In this document: positions 6,857 to 13,163 of the stretch, piece after piece
Layout: every line of letters starts with the position of its first letter
How positions within the stretch are numbered: position 1 is the first letter of the stretch
NCBI GenBank assembly: GCA_002305505.1
Contig: DBRC01000054.1
Location: 1 to 13,163, forward strand
Length of the DNA stretch: 13,163 bases
Source of the DNA: Prevotella sp. UBA1378
GTDB lineage: Bacteria > Bacteroidota > Bacteroidia > Bacteroidales > Bacteroidaceae
Direction: 5' to 3'
Program-made: the position numbers and the translations under genes
The notes under the pieces: model-generated
What the model was told of the DNA's origin: nothing
Seen by the model: only the letters and a program-made list of their open reading frames with translations
The model's database searches: none

Positions 6857-6875
6857 CTTATTATACGGGTTTAAT

Positions 6876-6910
6876 GGATGCTGACGGAACTCACGCTTCC
6901 GTCAACATCC
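6876..6910 (-). other. Intercistronic hairpin between the SusE-position gene and LamG-GH32
   Basis: Two 14-nt arms (6876-6889 and 6897-6910) around a 7-nt loop pair fully in the minus-strand RNA, with one G-U wobble. The core is TTCCGTCA / TGACGGAA. No T-run follows, and the next ATG is 20 nt downstream. It is therefore better read as a partial terminator, or an RNA processing or stability element that lowers enzyme expression relative to the SusCD genes. Confidence 0.6.
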
Positions 6911-6925
6911 AGGTAATTAATCGTG

Positions 6926-8107
6926 TCATTTAAATAAATAATCAATGCAATTCTTTGTCAGCCGTTCCGTATTGGCTTGATATCGGTTCACGCCAGAGTT
7001 CTGATTCCATTCGTAAGAAGACAGCCCGATAGCGATAATCTTGCCAGGGTAATCGGCTGTGGCGTTAAACTCCACGATGCCTGCACAACAATAATCGGCT
7101 ACATGCCCCCAAGTGGCCAGTACAGTAGCTGCCGTTTCTCCTTCGAAGGCTTCCACTACGTTGTCAGCAGCCGGCGATGTCTCCCGTAGTCCGTAGGCAT
7201 TGAGATCCCACATGCAGTTGTGGTCTTCGCGCCATCCCGGCCCCTCCAATCCGTAGGTTTCATGACCATAGTCGGGGTTGGTTTCCAATCCGGCGAATGC
7301 CGGATGGGAGCGATGATCGTAAGCTTTGGCCTGTCCCGAGCCGATGACAGCGTTCATCGTCCAGTTGTCCGCCCCCGAGCCGCCTTCGCCCGCACCGAAG
7401 ATACCTGGTGCGAAGCGCTCCGGGATACGGCCAATGGGCACAGCCAATTGTGTGGCATGCTTGGTGAGCAGCAGGTTGCCGCCATCTTTAACGAATTGTT
7501 GTAGGGCAGCAACTGCCCCGTCGCTGACAAGCGATGCGGGCAGGTTCTTCCATCCCGGTGACAATCCCACGCGGTCCGTTTGTATCCAGATTGTGCTCAC
7601 TTCGTCCACGTAGAGTTCATCAAGGCCGGAGGGTGTCAGAATCACTCCGTCGGGATAAGTAGTTTGGAACCATTCAGCAGCTGCTTTCTCGTCATCATCT
7701 TCAATCTCGTCTACGCTGTTGTAGGCTATTAGGAAACCAACCTTGGCCTGCGACTGATAAGGAATGTTGAAACTTACGGTCTGTCCTTCCGACACACGTC
7801 CGTCTTCATAGCGCGCTTTCACGGTATAGGCCACGTCCGTATTTATGTCTGCCCGCTTGATGACATAGGAATCAACCACCTTGTCCAGTTCTGTTATTTC
7901 CGTGTTATTCTTGATTATCCGGATGCCCGAAAGCCCCGCGGCTATAGGATTCTGCCAGTTGAGCGTTACCTTGCGGCCGTTGACCGTATAGGTCAGGTTG
8001 CTTACTTTCTCTGCTGTTACGGCCTCAGGTATTTCCACGTCCGAACAGGAAACGGGCACCAGTGCCATTGCTAATACGGCAACAATACTTAATATAATCT
8101 TTCTCAT
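6926..8107 (-). CDS. SusE-position surface lipoprotein with DUF4960-like domain
   Basis: This 393-aa predicted surface glycan-binding lipoprotein has a signal peptide ending in PVSC, with lipidated Cys21. An Fn3/Ig-like beta-sandwich covers about residues 24-115. The rest (about 118-393) resembles the DUF4960 domain, named here from memory. Its pattern (VGFLIAYNSVDE, then FVKDGGNLLLTKHA, then HPAFAGLE) recalls the alpha/beta class-I-amidotransferase/ThuA-like fold rather than the tandem beta domains of classical SusE. It starts 12 nt after the susD stop. The corresponding B. thetaiotaomicron protein, BT1761, is a levan-binding component of the outer-membrane utilisome. Role assigned by position: binding fructan chains and presenting them to SusCD and the hydrolase. 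Confidence 0.82.
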   Translation of the reverse strand: MRKIILSIVAVLAMALVPVSCSDVEIPEAVTAEKVSNLTYTVNGRKVTLNWQNPIAAGLSGIRIIKNNTEITELDKVVDSYVIKRADINTDVAYTVKARYEDGRVSEGQTVSFNIPYQSQAKVGFLIAYNSVDEIEDDDEKAAAEWFQTTYPDGVILTPSGLDELYVDEVSTIWIQTDRVGLSPGWKNLPASLVSDGAVAALQQFVKDGGNLLLTKHATQLAVPIGRIPERFAPGIFGAGEGGSGADNWTMNAVIGSGQAKAYDHRSHPAFAGLETNPDYGHETYGLEGPGWREDHNCMWDLNAYGLRETSPAADNVVEAFEGETAATVLATWGHVADYCCAGIVEFNATADYPGKIIAIGLSSYEWNQNSGVNRYQANTERLTKNCIDYLFK

Positions 8108-8119
8108 GATGTTACTTTC

Positions 8120-9772
8120 TTATTTGTTATATAACCCATTTGCATTCTCTGCCTCAGACACCGGGATAGGCAAAAATATTTCATTTTCGGTGATGGCAGC
8201 ATTTTCATAGTAGGGGCGCAACTTGCTCTCGCTCTTCATATAGGCGTTAATAGTGCTTACAGCAGTATTCCAGCGTACGAGGTCGAACCACCGGTTGCCC
8301 TCCATAGCCAGTTCAAGCCGGCGCTCCATGTGCACAGCACGCCGTGCATAGTCTTGTGTCCAACCGCTCGCAGGATAGAGTCCCACATTGTATGAGGCCT
8401 TCATCGGGTCGACATCTATCGGTGTATAAGCAGGGTCTACCGAACGTGCAGCCTTGGAGCGCACTTGGTTGATCAATACGCGCGCCTCGTCGAGTTGAGT
8501 GTTTTGCTCTATCAGTGCCTCTGCTTTCAGCAGCAATATGTCAGCGTAGCGTATCAGATTAAAGTTCAATGCACTGGCACCCCATGGAAAACCTTTCACC
8601 ATTTCGGGGGATGACGGGTCAATCAGCCCCTTTTTCCCAGAATATTCACCATACACTTCGTAGGCTCTGCACCATTTGCTGTTGTAAATGTGGCCGCGGA
8701 AAGGGAATCCGATACGCCCTACTGTGAAATCGAGCCGGGGGTCTACATTCCCATCATAGGTGCTTGTCACGTTCACGTTGTTGAACGTCCCGTCCAGATA
8801 TGGCAACCCGTTATCATCGGTCCTGAAAGCATTCACCAAGTTCTGGCTGGCCAGGAAAAAGTCATCGCCTGAGCCGAAGAGGTTATTTTCCGAATAAGTA
8901 GTATTCAGTAAGTTGTTCCAGTTAATGTGTGCATTGTTGTTGGCCGTAGAGAACTGGATTGCCATGATGGCCTCTTTCTTATTGTTGAATTCTATTTTCG
9001 ACAAATCGCCGAAGTTATCATAAAGTTCATACTGCTTACTGTTAATTACATAGTCGCTGTAGGTTATTACGTCGGCCCATGAACTTGTGAACGCAGCCAC
9101 CTTGGCCATCAGTGCTGCTGCCACATATCTGTTGAAACGCCCGGCCTGGCTTTGCGTTTCGGGTAACACCTGATAGGCTTCGCGCAAATCCTGCTTAATT
9201 TTGTCGAAGATTTCCCCGCGGCTGAACTCCATACTGCCCTTGTAGTTCGGATTCTCACTTTCCGTGAAGTAGGGGATGCGCTCAAAGATGCGGATGAGGT
9301 CGAAGTAGAAATAGGCACGTAACACTTTCAGTTCGCCAAGCACAGCCTCTTTGTCTTTCACGGACGAGCCGGTGATGGCGTTCATCGCCTTGTGCACCCG
9401 CGATATGGCATAATAGTTATTGCGCCATTTATTGAGACAAGTGGCATTGTCGGCTGTTAGGTTGGAAATCTCCAACTGATGGATATTGGCTTCCATCGAC
9501 ACGCCGCCCCCGCCTTTGTACGCATCGTCCGACCGCACATCGAACACCCAGTTGGTTATTGGCCCGGAGAACGATTCGTTGTTACCGAAGAAGTGCGATT
9601 CCAGTCCGGCATAGGCTGACGATACAAGGCCTTCTATCGACTCATCTTGCATTTGATTCTCCGTGAACTGTCCTTGTGGTTTGAGGTCGAGCATATCGCT
9701 GCACGATACTGTAATGTATGCAAGGCAGATGATTGCAGCTCCCGTTGCTATCTTGTTTGCTATCTTTTTCAT
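8120..9772 (-). CDS. susD: SusD/RagB-family glycan-binding lipoprotein
   Basis: This 550-aa outer-membrane lipoprotein forms the lid over the SusC transporter and captures fructan fragments. The signal peptide ends in TVSC (Cys24), followed by the classic SusD start CSDMLDLKPQGQFTE. Helical TPR-like segments are visible (LRAYFYFDLIRIFERIPYF near 150; RYADILLLKAEALIEQ). The C-terminal SusD hallmark ERRLELAMEGNRWFDLVRW is intact. Length is normal. It starts 30 nt after the susC stop, and the SusE-position gene follows after 12 nt. The gene symbol is a family label; specificity for levan or inulin cannot be read from the sequence. Confidence 0.95.
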   Translation of the reverse strand: MKKIANKIATGAAIICLAYITVSCSDMLDLKPQGQFTENQMQDESIEGLVSSAYAGLESHFFGNNESFSGPITNWVFDVRSDDAYKGGGGVSMEANIHQLEISNLTADNATCLNKWRNNYYAISRVHKAMNAITGSSVKDKEAVLGELKVLRAYFYFDLIRIFERIPYFTESENPNYKGSMEFSRGEIFDKIKQDLREAYQVLPETQSQAGRFNRYVAAALMAKVAAFTSSWADVITYSDYVINSKQYELYDNFGDLSKIEFNNKKEAIMAIQFSTANNNAHINWNNLLNTTYSENNLFGSGDDFFLASQNLVNAFRTDDNGLPYLDGTFNNVNVTSTYDGNVDPRLDFTVGRIGFPFRGHIYNSKWCRAYEVYGEYSGKKGLIDPSSPEMVKGFPWGASALNFNLIRYADILLLKAEALIEQNTQLDEARVLINQVRSKAARSVDPAYTPIDVDPMKASYNVGLYPASGWTQDYARRAVHMERRLELAMEGNRWFDLVRWNTAVSTINAYMKSESKLRPYYENAAITENEIFLPIPVSEAENANGLYNK

Positions 9773-9802
9773 AATTACTTATGTTTTAATTAGTTTTTGA
9801 AG

Positions 9803-12800
9803 TTAAAACTGAAGGTTTAGTCCCAACGAGAAAGTCCGTGCCCGTGGATATGGGCCATTGTCCAGCCGTGCCCCATAGGCGGCCAATGGCACTTCAGGGT
9901 CAAGGCCGCTGTATCCTGTAATGGTAAACACATTTTCTATTTGTGCGTAAATGTTCAATCTGTCGGCATGCAGTTTTTTAACAATTTTTTCCGGAACAAG
10001 GTATTGTAGTTTGAGATACTTCATCTTCAGGTACGAACCGTCTTCAAGGTAATAATTAGACATGCGCATTTCGTTATTATTGTCCACTACAGATATAGCC
10101 GGTATCGATGCCCCGCGGTTGGTTTCGCTCCATGCATCGAGAATGCCGGCTCCACGGTTGGTGCTGGTGCCTCCGTAGCTCATGAAGTCGAGTTGACGCT
10201 TAGTTGTATTATATATGTCGAACCCATATTCGCCTGAAAAGAAGGTGCTCAATGTGAAGTTTTTGTACGAGACATCGAGTGTTAAACCCATTGACAAGTC
10301 TACGTTAGGGTCGCCGATGATGGTGCGGTCCGCTTCGGTAATTTCCCCATTTCCGTCGAGGTCGCGGAATATCATGCGCCCGATGCCCTTCCCCTGCTGT
10401 GAGGCATGGTTGTGTACTTGGTCCTTGTCTTGGAACAATCCGTCGTATACATAACCATAGAACACACCCATCGGCTGTCCCTCAACCAGCCTGAAATCGC
10501 CACCCACCGTATTCACGAAATCATTCAGTTTCTTCACCTTATTCTTGTATTGTCCCAGGTTGAGCGTACCGTTCCATTGCCAGTCGCCATACTTGGGAGA
10601 ATGGTAACTCATGTTCAGTTCCCATCCTTTGTTTTCCATATCACCGGTATTCATCCACATGGCGGCATTTTCGCCAGCAACGGAGAGTGTGGGTGGTATG
10701 GTGAGCATGTCCTTGGTCATTTTCCAGTAATAGTCGAAGCTGAGCGATAAGGCATTTCCGAACAGATTCAAGTCAATGCCGAGATTGGTCTGTGTGGTTG
10801 TTTCCCATTTCAGGTCTTTGTTGCCCGATGCCGCCACGATGATGCCTCCTACCACGTTATTGTTGGTGCCGTTGAGGTCGTACGATGCATTCCCCAGGCT
10901 ATAGGCATACGTAGAATATGAAGCATAGTTGTTGTCAATGGCTGAGTTGCCGTTTTGCCCCCATCCTATGCGTATCTTTGCATCATTCACAATGTTGTTT
11001 TCCGGGAAGAATGATTCCTCCGATAGTCGCCATGCCGCCGAAAAAGCAGGAAATGTACCAGCATTATTGCTTTTATCGAGGCGCGATGTTTTGTCGCGGC
11101 GCAATGTAAACGAAAGCAGATAGCGGTCGGCGTAGTTATAATCCAGTTTTCCGAAGTATGAGAACAGTGCCCATTCTGCTGTGCCCCCGCCATTGGTCTG
11201 CGTACCTTCCCCGGCGTCGAGTTGCATGTAATCCACATCCTCGAAAGCATAGTTGTCGCGCAGCGCGCTGATGTTCTCATACTTATACTTGATGACCTCG
11301 ACACCGGCCAGCGCATTGATGTTGTGCTTTTCAGCAATCTTGATGCCATAATTGGCCGTGTTTGTCCATGTCCATGTGTCACCCTGTCCGTATCCACGGC
11401 TTAAACTGTTCATGTCGGTAGCCTTTATGCGGCGTCCGAGTACTTTATTGAGAAACTGGAGATGCTCGTATCCGAAATTGCTTTTCAGCGTGAGCCCTTT
11501 CACCGGATATACTTCCACGTATGCATTCCCCATGATGCGCCAGCTGTCATTGCTGTTATCCCGTCCGTTATACAGCTCGTGTACAGGGTTGGAAATGTCG
11601 GAGGCTGCCAAGGCCATCGGGTCGGTAAATGCGCCGTTGGTATCGGTCACAGGTATGGCCGGATGTTGCCGCATGGCCGTATAGGGTATCCCCCGGTCAT
11701 CGTTGGTCGAATAGCCGCGGTTGAGCCATTTAGCCACCATGAGGTTTTCGCCTACTTTTGCATATTCCGAGAGGTTGTAAGTAGAGTTTACACGGGCTGA
11801 ATAGCGGCGGTAGAACGTATGGTCCATTAATCCCTGTTGATTAATATAGTTGGCCGAGAAAAGCATAGACCCCCTCTCGGAGCTATTACTTACGCTGGCC
11901 GACAGGTTATGTGTCCAGGCTGCACTGTACACGGCATCCTGCCAGTCGGTATCGGCTGCTATTACCTTGCCTGCGGCATCAAGATGTGATACCAGCTGTG
12001 GCGTGTCGCCGCTGCCGTAAAAAGGATGGCTTGGTACCAGCCCGGCATTCTTATTGGCTGTCCAGTAGGCCTGCCCCCACTGTTGCGCGTTGAGCATGTC
12101 GTAAGTCTTGGCCACCGTCTGCACGCTGGCACTATAGTTGATGTTTACCGCCAGTCGCCCGCTTTTTCCCTGCTTTGTAGTAATAATGATGACCCCGTTG
12201 GCCGCCCGGCTGCCATAGATAGATGCCGATGAGGCATCCTTGAGCACCTGTATCGATTCAATGTCAGCAGGGTTGACGGAGTTGAGGTTCTCCGTCGATG
12301 CAATGCCGTCGATGATGTACAATGGTGCATTACCGTTGATGGTACTCATGCCACGCACGCGGATGGTTGTGTTGCCTCCACCTGGTGCGGCATCGGTCAC
12401 AATATCCACACCGGCTAACTTACCTTGCATCGAGTTCAGCATGTTGGGGTCTCCTTCGCTGATAGGACTCTTCATGTCCATCACTGCCACTGCGCCTGTG
12501 AGGTCGGCTTTGCGCTGAGTGGTATACCCTGTTACAATTACCTCATTAAGATTGTTCATATTCTCGCTCAAGGTTATTTTCATGCCTTGCCGAGCCATTA
12601 GCTCCACTGTCTGGAACCCTACATAGCTTACAACTAAAGTGGCGCCCTTGGCGGTGGTCAGCGTGAAACGTCCGTCCAAGTCGGTCACAGTGCCATTGCC
12701 CGTGCCCTTTTCTCTTACCGTAGCACCTATGACGCTTTCGCCAGCCTCGTCGACTACCGTTCCGCTCACTTCCACTTTCTGTGCGTTTGCCACTGTGCAT

Positions 12801-12847
12801 ATTATAATGAGCACAAGGCATAGAAAGGTTTTCCTTAATTTCTCCAT
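9803..12847 (-). CDS. susC: SusC/RagA-family TonB-dependent fructan transporter
   Basis: This 1014-aa outer-membrane TonB-dependent transporter imports fructo-oligosaccharides with SusD. A signal peptide ends at ANA/Q (residue 22). A carboxypeptidase-regulatory-like domain follows (about 25-95), then a TonB box at EVIVTGY (102-108). A plug domain has RVRGMSTINGNAPLYIIDG and the segment IESIQVLKDASSASIYGSRAANG typical of SusC. The 22-strand barrel ends in LGLNLQF with a terminal Phe. No STN domain precedes the CarboxypepD domain, so it does not signal to an ECF sigma pair. The frame can be extended to a TTG at 12886, but that codon lies inside the -7 box, so the ATG at 12847 (MEKLRKTF) is the start. 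It is the first gene of the operon. Confidence 0.95.
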   Translation of the reverse strand: MEKLRKTFLCLVLIIICTVANAQKVEVSGTVVDEAGESVIGATVREKGTGNGTVTDLDGRFTLTTAKGATLVVSYVGFQTVELMARQGMKITLSENMNNLNEVIVTGYTTQRKADLTGAVAVMDMKSPISEGDPNMLNSMQGKLAGVDIVTDAAPGGGNTTIRVRGMSTINGNAPLYIIDGIASTENLNSVNPADIESIQVLKDASSASIYGSRAANGVIIITTKQGKSGRLAVNINYSASVQTVAKTYDMLNAQQWGQAYWTANKNAGLVPSHPFYGSGDTPQLVSHLDAAGKVIAADTDWQDAVYSAAWTHNLSASVSNSSERGSMLFSANYINQQGLMDHTFYRRYSARVNSTYNLSEYAKVGENLMVAKWLNRGYSTNDDRGIPYTAMRQHPAIPVTDTNGAFTDPMALAASDISNPVHELYNGRDNSNDSWRIMGNAYVEVYPVKGLTLKSNFGYEHLQFLNKVLGRRIKATDMNSLSRGYGQGDTWTWTNTANYGIKIAEKHNINALAGVEVIKYKYENISALRDNYAFEDVDYMQLDAGEGTQTNGGGTAEWALFSYFGKLDYNYADRYLLSFTLRRDKTSRLDKSNNAGTFPAFSAAWRLSEESFFPENNIVNDAKIRIGWGQNGNSAIDNNYASYSTYAYSLGNASYDLNGTNNNVVGGIIVAASGNKDLKWETTTQTNLGIDLNLFGNALSLSFDYYWKMTKDMLTIPPTLSVAGENAAMWMNTGDMENKGWELNMSYHSPKYGDWQWNGTLNLGQYKNKVKKLNDFVNTVGGDFRLVEGQPMGVFYGYVYDGLFQDKDQVHNHASQQGKGIGRMIFRDLDGNGEITEADRTIIGDPNVDLSMGLTLDVSYKNFTLSTFFSGEYGFDIYNTTKRQLDFMSYGGTSTNRGAGILDAWSETNRGASIPAISVVDNNNEMRMSNYYLEDGSYLKMKYLKLQYLVPEKIVKKLHADRLNIYAQIENVFTITGYSGLDPEVPLAAYGARLDNGPYPRARTFSLGLNLQF

Positions 12848-12883
12848 ATACAAAAGATGTTCGTTAATAAATCGTTTCAGTGG

Positions 12884-12891
12884 CAAAGATA
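12884..12891 (-). promoter_or_regulatory. -7 box of the susC operon promoter
   Basis: The minus strand reads TATCTTTG, a full TAnnTTTG match, giving a predicted start near 12878 and a leader of about 30 nt. The -33 position 19 nt upstream reads TAGT and is poor. This suggests that the promoter needs an activator bound at 12931-12981. Confidence 0.75.
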
Positions 12892-12930
12892 TTCAATTAC
12901 TGCATCACGGACTATAAAAAGCATTTCACG

Positions 12931-12981
12931 GTATAACAAAATTGATACAATGTAACATTTTTGTTGTCGGATGAACGATTT
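12931..12981. promoter_or_regulatory. Operator copy A (candidate regulator-binding site)
   Basis: This is the partner of the segment at 2799-2849, with 40 of 51 ungapped identities. ATGTAAC (12950-12956) and ATGAACG (12971-12977) start 21 bp apart, as in copy B. The near edge is 40 nt from the -7 box, again identical to copy B. It sits between the susC promoter and the terminator of the regulator gene, with only 7 bp separating it from that terminator's T-run. Confidence 0.72.
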
Positions 12982-12988
12982 TTCTCAG

Positions 12989-13033
12989 AAAAAACATCCT
13001 TCCGCGACAGGGGATGATTGCGGAAGGATGTTT
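12989..13033 (-). terminator. Intrinsic terminator of the regulator gene
   Basis: AAACATCCTTCCGC (12992-13005) and GCGGAAGGATGTTT (13020-13033) form a perfect 14-bp stem with a 14-nt loop. On the minus strand it is followed by T residues (six A at 12989-12994 on the plus strand, partly within the stem). It lies 30 nt after the regulator stop codon and insulates the susC promoter from read-through. Confidence 0.9.
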
Positions 13034-13063
13034 CGAATAAGGATGCTGCCGACGTACCGGCGC

Positions 13064-13163
13064 TTATTTGCTGATTTCGTTCGGGCGTATGCCGTATTCG
13101 TCTTTAAAGCACTTGGAGAAGTACGACGGGGCTGTGAAGCCTACCTCGTAGGCGATTTCGGAA
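13064..13163 (-). CDS. C-terminus of AraC-type regulator, probably an HTCS (partial)
   Basis: The last 33 or so residues of a protein cut by the window edge, ending in a TAA at 13064-13066. The visible part (IAYEVGFTAPSYFSKCFKDE, then YGIRPNEISK) is the second helix-turn-helix and C-terminal helix of an AraC/XylS DNA-binding domain. In Bacteroidetes PULs this domain usually ends a hybrid two-component system that has a periplasmic sugar sensor, histidine kinase, receiver and HTH in one chain. The fructose-binding BT1754 plays this part in the B. thetaiotaomicron locus. Whether this is a full HTCS or a plain AraC protein cannot be decided here. It is the obvious candidate to bind the two operator copies. 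Confidence 0.85.
   Translation of the reverse strand, partial: SEIAYEVGFTAPSYFSKCFKDEYGIRPNEISK

Noticed and set aside
1..13163. Search for CRISPR arrays, tRNA or rRNA genes, insertion sequences and integration sites
   Set aside because: No regularly spaced repeats, tRNA-like cloverleaf, transposase frame or terminal inverted repeats were seen by eye on either strand.

Overview
The window is a fructan polysaccharide utilization locus (PUL) from a Bacteroidales-type bacterium, read entirely from the minus strand. The evidence is the SusC/SusD pair, the TAnnTTTG -7 boxes (the Bacteroidetes promoter type), the AraC-type C-terminus of a probable hybrid two-component regulator, and lipoproteins typical of the group. 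The sequence alone does not fix the genus. The gene order SusC, SusD, SusE-position lipoprotein, GH32, GH32, MFS permease, fructokinase matches, from memory, the Bacteroides thetaiotaomicron levan/fructan locus (BT1763 down to BT1757).

Layout from right to left, in the direction of transcription. At 13064-13163 lies the last part of an AraC-type regulator, probably the fructose-sensing hybrid two-component system (HTCS), closed by a strong intrinsic terminator at 12989-13033. Next come a 51-bp candidate operator (12931-12981), a -7 box (12884-12891) and the main operon: susC-like (start corrected to 12847), susD-like, a SusE-position lipoprotein with a DUF4960-like domain, a large LamG-GH32 protein, and a canonical exo-type GH32. 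Inside the locus, between that GH32 and the permease, is a second copy of the operator (2799-2849) with its own -7 box (2752-2759). It drives the permease (start corrected to 2715) and the fructokinase.

The proteins form one pathway. Fructan would be bound and cut at the surface, imported by SusCD, trimmed to fructose in the periplasm by the canonical GH32, carried across the inner membrane by the FucP-like permease and phosphorylated by the PfkB-family kinase. The regulator would sense the released sugar and activate both promoters.

The left 650 bases hold no large gene. They contain a compact transcription unit with a consensus promoter (572-602), a Shine-Dalgarno, a 31-codon single-helix membrane peptide (408-503) and a terminator that abuts its stop codon (368-404). 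At the far left is the start of a further unrecognised minus-strand gene (1-94) with its own -7 box.

The main points of interest are the duplicated operator with identical promoter spacing, the 31-aa peptide gene, and the LamG-GH32 protein. That protein has Glu in place of the nucleophilic Asp, no lipobox, and a sorting-domain-like C-terminal tail.
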